Source: Fictibacillus macauensis ZFHKF-1 (GTDB lineage Bacteria; Bacillota; Bacilli; Bacillales; Fictibacillaceae). From it: 60,360 bases of DNA. The stretch spans positions 1 through 60,360 of the forward strand of contig NZ_AKKV01000028.1 of NCBI RefSeq assembly GCF_000269865.1. Direction: 5' to 3'. The notes beneath the pieces were generated by a model. That model was given only the letters and a program-made list of their open reading frames with translations, had not been told where the DNA came from and made no database searches. The first letter of the stretch is position 1. Every line of letters starts with the position of its first letter. Below, piece by piece: positions 1 through 8,333 of the stretch. Position numbers and translations under genes: made by a program.

Positions 1-14
1 AAAAAAAGGCCTTT

Positions 15-60
15 AAAAAAAAAAAAAAAAAAAAACGAAGAGCGTAATGCTCTTCGTTTT
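15..60 (-). terminator. Terminator of the ylbN-rpmF operon
   Basis: An 8-bp perfect stem (36-43 with 49-56, loop GTAAT) lies just past the rpmF stop. On the minus strand it is followed by an uninterrupted run of 21 T (A15-A35 on the plus strand), far longer than a normal U-tract. Confidence 0.9.
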
Positions 61-63
61 TCT

Positions 64-237
64 TTACTTGCTGATCACTTCTTTTCCTTTGTAAGAACCG
101 CACTCACGGCATACTCGGTGAGAAAGTTTGTATTCTCCACATTGCGGACATTTAACCATACCAGGCATTTCTAATTTGTAATGCGTACGACGCTTTGCTT
201 GGCGGGTTTGGGAAGTTCTACGAAAAGGTACTGCCAT
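64..237 (-). CDS. rpmF: 50S ribosomal protein L32, zinc-ribbon form
   Basis: Large-subunit ribosomal protein of 57 aa, the usual length. A basic N-terminal half ([13 protein letters not shown]) precedes a zinc ribbon whose ligands are C30/C33 and C43/C46. It is therefore the zinc-binding paralogue, not the Cys-free form made under zinc limitation. The ATG at 235-237 was chosen because GGAGG lies 8 nt upstream; a longer frame reaching 315 has no SD and would add an unrelated N-terminus. It is the second gene of the ylbN-rpmF pair, 58 bp after ylbN, and shares the promoter at 846-874. Confidence 0.97.
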   Translation of the reverse strand: MAVPFRRTSQTRQAKRRTHYKLEMPGMVKCPQCGEYKLSHRVCRECGSYKGKEVISK

Positions 238-295
238 GTTATCCACCTCCTTAAAAAATAATGAATCAATTGGCTCACCATGAAGATGAACCAAT

Positions 296-817
296 TTATG
301 ATTTGTCTTTGTCAAAAAACTTTGCCAGATCCGCTAATCGTGGATCAATTCGGTTGTTCCGATCTTCATCCGTCACGATTTGCCACCCTTCACCTTCAGG
401 CGGGGCCTTCACGTCTTTCGTGGCGGGATCAGCAACGACTTTCATCGGCTTCTCCAAGAGAATAAGTTCCTCAATACAAGGAAGCAAATCTAAATAATGT
501 CCTTCCACTGTATGTAAGTTATCTTCTTCTGAAGGAACCGTGAAGCCAGGGTCTAGAAGAAAGATTTCAGTCGTTTTTATCAAAAACGGAGTAACAACGT
601 CAGCCAGTGTATTGGCACAAGGAAGCGTCATTTCCCCTTGGATTGTGAAGTAAAATGTGGCTCTCTGACGGTTAATGTCCGCATGACCTGTAAGATGGAC
701 CGGTGTTATGCGGCGAATTTCCGGATCAAGTGATCGAATGTTAGAGACATCCACATACTCGTCAAATTCAAGCGGTTTTCGATAAAAATTCTTTAATTCC
801 TGTAATGACCATTTCAT
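296..817 (-). CDS. ylbN: YceD/DUF177 family protein YlbN
   Basis: A 173-aa DUF177 protein, near the length of B. subtilis YlbN. Family hallmarks are the [10 protein letters not shown] segment (one conserved Cys retained), the acidic [16 protein letters not shown] stretch and the C-terminal [14 protein letters not shown] tail typical of Bacillus members. DUF177 proteins sit beside rpmF in most bacteria and a plant member is linked to 23S rRNA accumulation; the bacterial biochemical role is not settled. The ATG at 815-817 has GAGGTG upstream. First gene of a two-gene operon with rpmF. Confidence 0.92.
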   Translation of the reverse strand: MKWSLQELKNFYRKPLEFDEYVDVSNIRSLDPEIRRITPVHLTGHADINRQRATFYFTIQGEMTLPCANTLADVVTPFLIKTTEIFLLDPGFTVPSEEDNLHTVEGHYLDLLPCIEELILLEKPMKVVADPATKDVKAPPEGEGWQIVTDEDRNNRIDPRLADLAKFFDKDKS

Positions 818-845
818 CTAATTTCACCTCAAGGCAACAGTAATA

Positions 846-874
846 ATTATATCGACCATAAAAAGAAATGTCAA
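846..874 (-). promoter_or_regulatory. Sigma-A promoter of ylbN-rpmF
   Basis: Consensus housekeeping promoter on the minus strand: TTGACA (869-874), 17-bp spacer, TATAAT (846-851). It lies about 30 bp upstream of the ylbN start and fits strong ribosomal-protein expression. Confidence 0.9.
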
Positions 875-961
875 CATAATATCTTTACAGTCTGTCTTTT
901 CACTTCGTCCCTTTCCAGTTACACTAAAGGAGTCTATAACTTTGTAACGGGAGGGCTTCGT

Positions 962-2179
962 TTGAACACTTGTGGAATTGTTGTTGAATATAATCCGTTT
1001 CACAACGGTCACTATTATCATTTACAACAATCGAAAAAACAAACAAAAAGCGACGTAATGATCGCTGTGATGAGCGGTAATTTTTTACAACGGGGTGAGC
1101 CCGCCATCATTTCCAAATGGAAACGTGCAGAAATGGCACTCTACAGCGGTGTCGATCTTGTCGTTGAGCTTCCGTATGTGTTCGCAGTTGCTCCTGCACC
1201 AATTTTTGCGAAAGGCAGCATTTCTCTTTTAGCTGCACTTGGCGCAAATACCCTCTGTTTTGGTAGTGAGTCGGGGTCGATTGATTTATTTTATCATACG
1301 CTGGAGCAATTGAATACGAAAGGAGCACAATATGATCAGTTCTTGCAAACTTTTCTGAAACAAGGACAATCATTTCCAAAGGCTGCCTCTAATGCAGCAC
1401 AAGCGTTACACATTAAAAATGGGGTCGATTTGACGTTACCAAATAACATTCTAGGCATGGAATATGTAAAAGCCATTCAAAAAGATCATCCATTGATTCA
1501 GGCTCAAACGATTTTACGGAAAGGAGCGTCCTATCACGAGACGAATTTAGAAGCGGATCCGATTGCGAGTGCAACAGCCATTCGAACGACGATCGCAAAG
1601 GAGGGCGCTCTAACAGACCGTGTATTAGCAACGATGCCTCCTTCTTCAGCCGCTGTATTACAGCAAGAATGGGAAAAGAATCACATAATGACATGGGATG
1701 CTTTGTATCCTGCTCTTCGCTACAAATTGCTATCAACTGATGAAAGTGCCATAGCCGCTTTATACGAAGTAGAAGAAGGGCTTGAACACCGTTTAAAGAA
1801 AGCTGCCCTGCAGTGTGATACCTTTACTGATTTTATGACGCATATTAAAACGAAGCGCTATACGTGGACGCGCCTACAGCGAATGTGCTTGCATATTCTT
1901 CACAATTTGGCGAGAGAACAAGCGAAACAGTGGATGGTTAACGGACCCGCTTACGTGCGCATTTTAGGGATGAGTAGCAAAGGCCAAGAGCATTTACGTC
2001 GCATAAAAAAAGCCATTCCTTTACCGCTCGTTACAACTGTTTCAAAATGTGATCATGAGATGCTCGCCTTTGAGCAACAAACCGCTGCCGTATACCATAA
2101 TGCCAATGATCCAAACCATGCCTCAGAACTCATTAAAGCTGAATATAGCACTCCCCCTCTCCAACGAGAAAAAGCATAG
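962..2179 (+). CDS. tmcAL: tRNA(Met) cytidine acetate ligase TmcAL (YlbM)
   Basis: A 405-aa member of the TmcAL family, which uses ATP and acetate to make N4-acetylcytidine at the wobble position of elongator tRNA-Met in Bacillus-type bacteria. The N-terminus has the nucleotidyltransferase signature GIVVEYNPFHNGH, with the HxGH-like motif at residues 14-17; the conserved segments GNFLQRGEPA and CFGSESGSI follow. Translation starts at a TTG (962-964) preceded by GGGAGGG. The gene is transcribed away from ylbN and converges on ylbL, in the same relation as ylbM in B. subtilis. Confidence 0.93.
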   Translation: MNTCGIVVEYNPFHNGHYYHLQQSKKQTKSDVMIAVMSGNFLQRGEPAIISKWKRAEMALYSGVDLVVELPYVFAVAPAPIFAKGSISLLAALGANTLCFGSESGSIDLFYHTLEQLNTKGAQYDQFLQTFLKQGQSFPKAASNAAQALHIKNGVDLTLPNNILGMEYVKAIQKDHPLIQAQTILRKGASYHETNLEADPIASATAIRTTIAKEGALTDRVLATMPPSSAAVLQQEWEKNHIMTWDALYPALRYKLLSTDESAIAALYEVEEGLEHRLKKAALQCDTFTDFMTHIKTKRYTWTRLQRMCLHILHNLAREQAKQWMVNGPAYVRILGMSSKGQEHLRRIKKAIPLPLVTTVSKCDHEMLAFEQQTAAVYHNANDPNHASELIKAEYSTPPLQREKA

Positions 2180-2180
2180 C

Positions 2181-2216
2181 AAAAAATCGAACGCTTGCAA
2201 AAGCAAGCGTTCGATT
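2181..2216 (-). terminator. Terminator between tmcAL and ylbL
   Basis: A perfect 14-bp stem (2185-2198 with 2203-2216) closed by an AAAA loop. On the minus strand it is followed by six T, so it fits best as the end of the ylbJ-opposed ylbK-ylbL transcript; it may also stop tmcAL readthrough. Confidence 0.85.
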
Positions 2217-2226
2217 AAGGTTATGT

Positions 2227-3273
2227 TTATAATTTTTTTAAATAATCAAGTGCATCTGACATCGTTTTAACAGGAATGATTTTCATTTTTGTATCAATGT
2301 CTTTAGCCGCTTCAACCGCATCGCGATAATTATGCTCGCGAACAGGCGCAAAGAAAATTTCTGCACCTGCTTGATCAGCAGCGACGATTTTTTGTTGAAT
2401 ACCGCCAATAGGACCTACTTCTTCTTTGACATTCATTGTACCTGTTCCCGCAATTTTATGACCTTTTGTAAGGTCACCTTTCGTTAATTGATTATAGATT
2501 TCCAACGAGAACATAAGGCCTGCAGAGGGACCGCCAATTTCACTTGTTTTAATAGTAATAGCTGGTGTGACTTTTACATCAACATCGGTTAAGGGATATG
2601 TAATGCCAATACCAGCGCGCTTTTCCTTACTGTTGCCCGCATATTTTTTCGGAAAACTAGCTAACGGCACAGTAGCCAAAAATAACTTTTTCCCGCGCTG
2701 AACTTTAAAATGTGCTTCCTCGCCGGCTTTTTTCTTCTCTAAAGCCGCTAGAAGTGCTTCTGATGTTTTAATTGTTTTTCCTTCTAAAGCGATAATTTCA
2801 TCGCCAGCTTTTAATTTCTTTTCAGCCGGCATACCCGGAATCACACCTGTAATGTAGACCCCTTTATTGATTACTTTCACCGTTTTACCTGCTTTTTTGT
2901 ATGCCACAATTTTCGCTGCAGTTTGAGAATCATGCATCATTTTTAATTGTCGCATGTTGTATTCTTCGTCACTTTCATTATCGAAACGCACGTTATCGAT
3001 CGGTAAAAGTTCTCGATACTTACTAAACTTTGCGATCAAATATTGAGGAATATTGGCCTTACCAATCCGAACGGTCGTAAGCATAAACGAGCCCTTTTCA
3101 TTATGGTCACCACCATCAACCTTAATGATGGGAGCTAATTCATTGGCACTACCCGGTGAGGTAACGTAATAAGGAAGCGGATAAAGGGCAATCACGAGTG
3201 CTAATACGAGCACCGCAAGCAGCGTGTAGCCGTTTAGCCATCTTCTTTTTTTACGTACTTGTCGATCATTCAT
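2227..3273 (-). CDS. ylbL: Membrane-anchored PDZ/Lon-type serine protease YlbL (DdcP)
   Basis: A 348-aa protease. One N-terminal membrane anchor (about residues 16-36) follows a basic stretch, then a PDZ domain (about 135-205) and a C-terminal Lon-like S16 domain. The catalytic Ser/Lys dyad is readable as S250 in GGPSAGLMF and K295 in GIQQKIVAA. In B. subtilis this protein, DdcP, degrades the SOS cell-division inhibitor YneA during checkpoint recovery. The ATG at 3271-3273 was chosen because AAGGAG precedes it; the frame is open for 23 more codons with no SD. It overlaps the ylbK stop by 8 bp, implying translational coupling. Confidence 0.93.
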   Translation of the reverse strand: MNDRQVRKKRRWLNGYTLLAVLVLALVIALYPLPYYVTSPGSANELAPIIKVDGGDHNEKGSFMLTTVRIGKANIPQYLIAKFSKYRELLPIDNVRFDNESDEEYNMRQLKMMHDSQTAAKIVAYKKAGKTVKVINKGVYITGVIPGMPAEKKLKAGDEIIALEGKTIKTSEALLAALEKKKAGEEAHFKVQRGKKLFLATVPLASFPKKYAGNSKEKRAGIGITYPLTDVDVKVTPAITIKTSEIGGPSAGLMFSLEIYNQLTKGDLTKGHKIAGTGTMNVKEEVGPIGGIQQKIVAADQAGAEIFFAPVREHNYRDAVEAAKDIDTKMKIIPVKTMSDALDYLKKL

Positions 3274-4057
3274 GATTTTTCTCCTTCCAAACTTCAATGC
3301 TTTGAAGTATTGTATCAATTTGACGCTTACCCGCTTCTTCACCGATTGCGATTATTTCATTTACATTTTTAAAAGCAGTCGAGCTATATTGTTCTACCAT
3401 CGGACGAATCATAACATCAGCAGAAATTTCATGGTATTTAACAATTTCTCTTTGCATAATATCAATGCTTTGAACAATTACATCGAGAATAGAAGTCATC
3501 ATCGGCTGCGCCTTAAAATGAGAAATGTCAACAGCAATTACAATATCTGCTCCCATCTCACGAACTACTGCAGCTGGTACCCGCTCAATCACACCACCAT
3601 CAACAAGCAATCGCCCATCTACTTTTTCAGGCACAAATATGCCAGGAATTGAAATGCTCGCCCGCACAGCGTCTGCTATCGATCCTTTACGAAATACAAC
3701 CTTTTCCCCTTTTGCAAGATCGGTTGCTACAATGGCTAGTGGGATGATAGAATCTTCAATATTTTTGTGATGTGATAATAAACGTATGAGTTCTTTTACT
3801 TTTTTACCGGAGACGAAACCCATTTTTGGTACTGTATAATCCATATAATACTTTCTTTTAAACAAAGTTGCCATTTTTATGAGATTTTCATTGCTATGCC
3901 CGAGTCCAACCATCGCTCCAACGAGCGCACCCATACTGCTGCCCCCGATCAAATCAATGGCTATATTATTCTCACGAAGCGCTTTTATAACACCAATATG
4001 AGCAAATCCTCGTGCGCCTCCAGATCCTAGTGCTAAGCCGATTAGCGGCTTTTTCAT
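3266..4057 (-). CDS. ylbK: Patatin-like phospholipase family protein YlbK
   Basis: A 263-aa cytosolic patatin-fold esterase/phospholipase. The oxyanion loop is GSGGARGF (11-18), the nucleophile elbow GSSMG gives S41, and the partner Asp is D154 in the DGG motif. It matches the RssA/YlbK bacterial branch in length. Its substrate is unknown. GAGGAGG precedes the ATG. It forms an operon with ylbL, whose start lies inside its last codons. Confidence 0.9.
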   Translation of the reverse strand: MKKPLIGLALGSGGARGFAHIGVIKALRENNIAIDLIGGSSMGALVGAMVGLGHSNENLIKMATLFKRKYYMDYTVPKMGFVSGKKVKELIRLLSHHKNIEDSIIPLAIVATDLAKGEKVVFRKGSIADAVRASISIPGIFVPEKVDGRLLVDGGVIERVPAAVVREMGADIVIAVDISHFKAQPMMTSILDVIVQSIDIMQREIVKYHEISADVMIRPMVEQYSSTAFKNVNEIIAIGEEAGKRQIDTILQSIEVWKEKNHE

Positions 4058-4084
4058 ACTGTACGCCTCCTCGCTCTTTCATTA

Positions 4085-4114
4085 ACATATGGTCTAAAAA
4101 ACAGCTCTATACGT
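4085..4114 (+). promoter_or_regulatory. Possible sigma-E-type promoter of ylbJ
   Basis: ACATATG (4085-4091) and CTATACGT (4107-4114) loosely resemble sporulation sigma-E elements at acceptable spacing, 58 bp before the ylbJ start. B. subtilis ylbJ belongs to the sigma-E regulon, which motivated the search. Weak match. Confidence 0.3.
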
Positions 4115-4171
4115 ATAAATATATAGCGATGGACAAGTGATTAAGATTTTTGCATGGAAACGGGGGATACG

Positions 4172-5374
4172 ATGAAGTGGAGCGTTACTAAATCCGTCTT
4201 TTTGGCTATATGCGGCGTGACTCTAGCTATTTCAGTGATGATTTTTCCTAAGCAATCGTTTGAAGCGTCCTTAACGGGGTTAAAAATGTGGTGGGACGTT
4301 GTGTTTCCCTCACTGTTGCCATTTTTTATTCTATCTGAACTATTAATCGGCTTTGGTGTCGTTCACTTTGTCGGTGTCTTATTTGAACCACTCATGCGTC
4401 CTTTATTTAAAGTTCCAGGAGCTGGGGGCTTCGTATGGGCAATGGGTCTCTCTTCAGGGTTTCCTGCTGGCGCAAAGCTGACTTCGCGCTTATGGCAAGA
4501 AAAAGTAATTACAACAACTGAAGCCGAACGGCTCGTTTCTTTTACAAATAGCTCTAATCCTTTATTTATATTCGGTGCGGTATCCGTTGGTTTTTTTAAA
4601 GATCCTGCTCTTGGTATTATTTTAGCACTTGCTCACTATATTGGAAATTTTTTCGTTGGCCTCACCATGCGTTTTCATGGAAACGAACCGGGCACTCCAC
4701 AACCAGAACAGCGAGAAAAAAGAAGTCCTCTGCAAAAAATGCATGAGGCACGCATCAACGATGGCCGGCCAATTGGTAAGCTACTAGGCGATGCCATTCA
4801 ATCCTCTACCACTACGTTATTGGCGATTGGTGGATTTATCATTTTATTTTCCGTTATTAATAAAGTGCTAACACTTCTTCTTGTTACACCACTAGTGGCA
4901 GAAGGTCTTGGGCATATTCTTTCCATTTTTTCATTACCTGACTCGTTAAGCACACCTTTTATTAATGGGTTATTTGAAATTACAACGGGCAGTCGGTTAA
5001 CGAGTCTAGCAAGCAGTTCTTTATTTGCTAAATGCATCATTGCTAGCTTTATTTTGGCGTTTAGTGGTTTCTCTGTACAAGCACAAGTTGCTAGCATTCT
5101 TGCCGAAACCAACATTCGCTTTTCTCCTTTTTTTGCGGCTCGTCTTTTGCATGGTCTATTCGCTAGCGTCCTTGCTGCTATTTTATTTCCAATACTGTAT
5201 GCAAAAGAAACAAACGCCGCCATTACAACATGGGCAACAACGCACCTTTCTGCCAGTACAGATTCTCTTTGGGCTTTCGTTGTACAAGGAGGCGCCTATG
5301 TCACATTAGGAACGTTAGTTTGCTCTATTTTATTGTGGGGATTACGGCATTCAAAAAACCCTCGTCTTCATTAA
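4172..5374 (+). CDS. ylbJ: Sporulation integral membrane protein YlbJ
   Basis: A 400-aa polytopic protein of the nucleoside-recognition/Gate family, related to SpmA/SpmB. Hydrophobic segments alternate with the conserved [12 protein letters not shown] and [11 protein letters not shown] stretches. In B. subtilis ylbJ is needed for heat-resistant spores; the transported molecule is unknown. An in-frame ATG at 4154 has no SD, whereas the ATG at 4172 follows GGGGGA, so the shorter form was taken. The last codons double as the terminator stem of the convergent coaD gene. Confidence 0.9.
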   Translation: MKWSVTKSVFLAICGVTLAISVMIFPKQSFEASLTGLKMWWDVVFPSLLPFFILSELLIGFGVVHFVGVLFEPLMRPLFKVPGAGGFVWAMGLSSGFPAGAKLTSRLWQEKVITTTEAERLVSFTNSSNPLFIFGAVSVGFFKDPALGIILALAHYIGNFFVGLTMRFHGNEPGTPQPEQREKRSPLQKMHEARINDGRPIGKLLGDAIQSSTTTLLAIGGFIILFSVINKVLTLLLVTPLVAEGLGHILSIFSLPDSLSTPFINGLFEITTGSRLTSLASSSLFAKCIIASFILAFSGFSVQAQVASILAETNIRFSPFFAARLLHGLFASVLAAILFPILYAKETNAAITTWATTHLSASTDSLWAFVVQGGAYVTLGTLVCSILLWGLRHSKNPRLH

Positions 5375-5380
5375 CGAGGG
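5353..5380 (-). terminator. Terminator of rsmD-coaD, inside two coding ends
   Basis: A 7-bp stem (CCCTCGT 5359-5365, ACGAGGG 5374-5380) is followed on the minus strand by six T (A5353-A5358). The 8-nt loop contains the coaD stop codon and most of the ylbJ stop codon. Confidence 0.85.
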
Positions 5381-5859
5381 GATTGAAATTTCTGTTTTAA
5401 AGCGTCTTGGACACAAGGTGGCACAAGATCCTCAACAGAAGCATGATATTTCGCTGCTTCTTTTACAATACTAGAGCTTAAAAACGAATATTGCGGACTT
5501 GTCATCATGTAAAACGTTTCGATAGTATCATTGAGCTTCTTATTAATAGCATCAATTTTTAGTTCATATTCAAAATCAGATACAGCACGAAGACCCCTTA
5601 AAATAACATTTGCACCGCTTTGCTTCACGTAGTCTGTCACTAAACCATTAAAAGAATCAATGGATACATTGGGAAGGCCAGCTACCGCTTCTCGTAATAA
5701 ATGAATGCGCTCCTCTACGGTAAAAAGCGGGCGTTTATCTTGATTATTCGCAACAATGACGATGATTTCATCAAAGATGGATGCCCCTCTTTTTATAATA
5801 TCAAGGTGGCCAAGTGTAATCGGATCAAAACTACCAGGACAAACTGCAATACGTTTCAT
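5371..5859 (-). CDS. coaD: Phosphopantetheine adenylyltransferase
   Basis: A 162-aa enzyme that joins 4'-phosphopantetheine and ATP to give dephospho-CoA in CoA synthesis. Motifs: [11 protein letters not shown] at the N-terminus, with the TxGH nucleotide-binding signature at residues 15-18; [12 protein letters not shown] in the middle; and [10 protein letters not shown] near the end. Length is typical. It starts 2 bp after the rsmD stop, the usual Bacillus pairing. Its 3' end overlaps ylbJ by 4 bp tail to tail. Confidence 0.97.
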   Translation of the reverse strand: MKRIAVCPGSFDPITLGHLDIIKRGASIFDEIIVIVANNQDKRPLFTVEERIHLLREAVAGLPNVSIDSFNGLVTDYVKQSGANVILRGLRAVSDFEYELKIDAINKKLNDTIETFYMMTSPQYSFLSSSIVKEAAKYHASVEDLVPPCVQDALKQKFQSPR

Positions 5860-5861
5860 GA

Positions 5862-6440
5862 TTAAGCCTCCTCCTTTTCCAGATCAGAAGCAAAGGCATA
5901 GATCGAGACTTGCGTTGTGTTTCCATACCGTTCTTCTTTTGTTTTTAGTAGCTCTCCGATATGATCTGGGACGTTCGCACTGGGATCATGCTCCACCATA
6001 ATGACAACATTTCTATCTAACAATGAAAAATCAAGCAACATTTCGATGTCTTGAACGATTTTTTCTCGTGCATAGGGTGGATCTAATAGGACAAGGTTAA
6101 ATTGTAAGTCACGTTTTTTTAATGCTTTTAAAGCACGCAGCGCTTCATTTCTATAAACCTCTGTCTGCTCCTCGTAACGACATGCAGCAAGATTTGTTTT
6201 TATCGTTTGAATAGCTTTCATTTCTTTATCAACAAAAATCATTCGATCCAAGCCACGACTGAGCGCTTCAATGCCTAAGCTCCCACTGCCTCCGTACAAA
6301 TCTAGCCCTAGTCCACCATCAAAATACGGGCCGATCATATTAAAGATGGACTCTTTAATTTTATCGGTTGTCGGACGCGTGGAGTGTCCAGGTACTGCCT
6401 TTAGAGGATGGCCTTTACGTTCTCCAGAAATAACTCTCAT
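5862..6440 (-). CDS. rsmD: 16S rRNA (guanine966-N2)-methyltransferase RsmD
   Basis: A 192-aa SAM-dependent methyltransferase that modifies G966 of 16S rRNA. The N-terminus [10 protein letters not shown] and the [11 protein letters not shown] segment are family signatures; the SAM-binding loop is [14 protein letters not shown] and the catalytic motif is DPPY. An in-frame GTG at 6450-6452 lies within the AGGTGG that serves as SD, so the ATG at 6438-6440 is the start. B. subtilis ylbH is the orthologue. Operon with coaD. Confidence 0.95.
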   Translation of the reverse strand: MRVISGERKGHPLKAVPGHSTRPTTDKIKESIFNMIGPYFDGGLGLDLYGGSGSLGIEALSRGLDRMIFVDKEMKAIQTIKTNLAACRYEEQTEVYRNEALRALKALKKRDLQFNLVLLDPPYAREKIVQDIEMLLDFSLLDRNVVIMVEHDPSANVPDHIGELLKTKEERYGNTTQVSIYAFASDLEKEEA

Positions 6441-6578
6441 TCCATTTTCCACCTATCTCTTCATCTCTTTGTCTTACACATAGCGTATCTACCATATCCT
6501 ATCATAATTTTTTTCATTAGAAAATGAACGAACAGAGTAGACGAAGTATAGAATGACAAGAAGCGGTCATACTAATCA

Positions 6579-6730
6579 CAACAGCATCCCTAAACTGATG
6601 TTGTTGCCAACCGCGGAGAAGACTTACATCCCCATAAGTCTTCCTCCGGTTTCTCCTCTCCCATTGCCCTTCGTTTGTACCGGATACAAGCTATAAGGGC
6701 TGCCCGCAATGAATGTGCGGGCTTTTTTTT
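6579..6730 (+). ncRNA. Structured RNA element between rsmD and the DUF7147 gene
   Basis: This 355-bp gap between divergent genes holds four stacked hairpins. Hairpin A is a 10-bp stem (6579-6588 with 6597-6606). Hairpin B is a bulged stem of about 15 bp (6609-6626 with 6635-6651). Hairpin C pairs GCCCTT (6666-6671) with AAGGGC (6695-6700) and encloses a small TTGTA/TACAA stem-loop. The last is an intrinsic terminator with a T8 tail on the plus strand. Rfam lists a ylbH leader in this genomic position; I could not compare them. The terminator favours a plus-strand RNA (leader of the downstream gene or a separate small RNA), whereas an rsmD leader would be on the minus strand. A weak plus-strand promoter-like sequence lies near 6533-6555. 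Confidence 0.6.
6700..6730 (+). terminator. Intrinsic terminator of the structured element
   Basis: A 7-bp GC-rich stem (GCCCGCA 6702-6708, TGCGGGC 6716-6722) followed by eight T on the plus strand. It sits 66 bp upstream of the DUF7147 start, so it could act as an attenuator. Confidence 0.85.
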
Positions 6731-6795
6731 GTGTAAGAAAGGCTTTTTTCCGTTTTCACAATATGCTACGCTCTTATAAGACAAGGAGGAGTATG

Positions 6796-7173
6796 ATGAT
6801 TCAACGTTTTATAGAGCTAGGTGAAGGCTATTCAGATCTTTATGAACTACTCGAAATCGCTCACAGTAATAAACATCGATTGGCACAAATGATCGTTTTA
6901 CATACGACGATTCGAAATGAAAAACGTGCGTCTGTGCTCGTTGTATTGCATCCGGCCGCACAAGGAAACTTTCAACCACTGTACGTATGTCTTGAAGGAA
7001 TTCCAGCACAATCAAAGCGCTTACAATTGTTTCTAGATGCAGCGCAAGAGCTTCATCAGCAAGTAATAACCTTTGACGTTCAACCTGCTGACACCTTTGG
7101 TGAAAAAGAGTTATATTTTCAGTACTTAACAGGTATTTTGCGTTTAAATTATTTAATTCCACCACTTCTATAA
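6796..7173 (+). CDS. DUF7147 family protein
   Basis: A 125-aa protein found beside ylbG/rsmD in many Bacilli. It has the characteristic start MIQRFIELGEGYSDLYEL and the NYLIPPLL end. Homologues are often labelled methylthioribose kinase, but this protein is far too short and has no kinase motif, so that label should not be used. Two consecutive ATGs follow AAGGAGGA; the second gives better spacing and the family N-terminus. No function is known. Its transcription may depend on the terminator just upstream. Confidence 0.8.
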   Translation: MIQRFIELGEGYSDLYELLEIAHSNKHRLAQMIVLHTTIRNEKRASVLVVLHPAAQGNFQPLYVCLEGIPAQSKRLQLFLDAAQELHQQVITFDVQPADTFGEKELYFQYLTGILRLNYLIPPLL

Positions 7174-7175
7174 TC

Positions 7176-7214
7176 AAAAAAATGACCCCGCAAAAGTGTT
7201 GGGTCATTTTTTTA
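7176..7214. terminator. Bidirectional terminator
   Basis: Inverted repeat AAAATGACCC/GGGTCATTTT flanked by A and T runs, between the convergent DUF7147 gene and ylbG. It works in both directions. Confidence 0.85.
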
Positions 7215-7487
7215 TAATCCCATTTTATAATCGTATTCTTTCGCCTTATCTGGGATTTTACTTTCATATTCTGTTCGAATAGCGTGTTTAAAAGATCGTT
7301 TAACCTCTTTTACAAAATGAAGCGATTCAAGCTTTGCCGCTACCTCGTCAATCTTACCTCCATCACAATACAAAACAGCATATTTCAGTCGTTTTGAAAT
7401 ATAATGAACGTTACCATATCGACGCAACTGCTTAGAAAATTTCAAAGAATGTAAATAAACCGCAAGCCCCATTCGATTACCTATCAT
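7212..7487 (-). CDS. ylbG: DUF2129/YlbG family protein
   Basis: A 91-aa cytosolic protein. The segments [19 protein letters not shown] and [10 protein letters not shown] and the [12 protein letters not shown] tail identify YlbG. Function unknown. The ATG at 7485-7487 was chosen because AAAGGAG precedes it and it gives the family length; an extension of 48 codons in the same frame has no SD. Confidence 0.9.
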   Translation of the reverse strand: MIGNRMGLAVYLHSLKFSKQLRRYGNVHYISKRLKYAVLYCDGGKIDEVAAKLESLHFVKEVKRSFKHAIRTEYESKIPDKAKEYDYKMGL

Positions 7488-7661
7488 CACGTGCTCCTTT
7501 AATCCTCTTTTTTTTAGTCTAGCATGAAATGTCGTTGCTCGCAATTTCCGATTGTACGAAAGCCAGCTTTGCTTATGATCAAAGTTGGATTGCTTTCGCA
7601 CTAACAGTGCTGCCACGCCGAGAACTGTCATTACGCTCTTGTTACCATTAGCCTACAGTAT

Positions 7662-7694
7662 AAAAAAAGGAGCTTGGTAATCCAAGCTCCTTTT
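7662..7694 (-). terminator. Terminator of ylbF
   Basis: A 13-bp perfect stem (7665-7677 with 7682-7694, loop TAAT) followed by seven T on the minus strand, downstream of ylbF. Confidence 0.9.
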
Positions 7695-7744
7695 GATCGT
7701 GTGCTATGAAACCTACAGCACATGAACGACGCTATTTAAGATGC

Positions 7745-8185
7745 TTAGCTGCACCCACAGCCACCACCAGTACTACAGCCACCGCTACAGCTTTTCGAAT
7801 CAAAAAATGGATTTCCTGTTGGTACTTTAATTTGCTGTGAAACACTTCCAGCAATGAGTGTACTGCACTCTATTAATAAAGCTTCCAAATCCTTTTCTGC
7901 TTTCTTAAAGGAAGAAATCGATTCGTGAAAATCCAGCTCTCGCTTTAGTAACCGTATTTCCGTTGAGATTGTTTTATAATCAGGATGGTATTTCCCAAAA
8001 CGTTGAACCTCATCATATTTATCTTTCAATACGGAAAACTCCGCAATTAAGTGCTGTGCCTGTGAATCTTCCTGAAGTTTGTTTTTACAAACTCGATATT
8101 GTTCAGCCGTTTCTGAGTCGGCAATCATTTTCCCGAGGAAATAGGACTCATCCAGCAACTGCACATCTAACATGGATTTGTGCAT
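7745..8185 (-). CDS. ylbF: YlbF/RicF family regulator
   Basis: A 146-aa helical protein of the YlbF/YmcA family. In B. subtilis RicF (YlbF) joins RicA and RicT in a complex that promotes RNase Y-dependent mRNA maturation and supports competence, biofilm and sporulation, and it carries an iron-sulfur cluster. The conserved core SETAEQYRVCKNKLQED and VQRFGKYHPDY is present. The last 15 residues form a Cys-rich tail (CSGGC, GGGCGC) that would supply cluster ligands. An upstream GTG abuts the SD, so the ATG at 8183-8185 was taken. Single gene with its own terminator. Confidence 0.9.
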   Translation of the reverse strand: MHKSMLDVQLLDESYFLGKMIADSETAEQYRVCKNKLQEDSQAQHLIAEFSVLKDKYDEVQRFGKYHPDYKTISTEIRLLKRELDFHESISSFKKAEKDLEALLIECSTLIAGSVSQQIKVPTGNPFFDSKSCSGGCSTGGGCGCS

Positions 8186-8333
8186 TCGTCTCACTCCCTA
8201 TGGTACTTGCATATCATTCCACACTACTATTATTATAAAGGATATAGAATAGAGATGAAAGGTTAACACACTCATCTCTAAAAAAAACAAGAAAAATCCA
8301 ACACGAGTAGCGTTGTTGAGAGTGAGGACATGA

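Noticed and set aside
824-1021. Minus-strand frame of 65 codons upstream of ylbN
   Set aside because: It overlaps the tmcAL start and the ylbN promoter, has no SD and low-complexity content. It is chance open frame.
6709-7173. Methylthioribose kinase label for the DUF7147 gene
   Set aside because: The product is 125 aa and lacks any kinase motif; the label appears to be a propagated database error.
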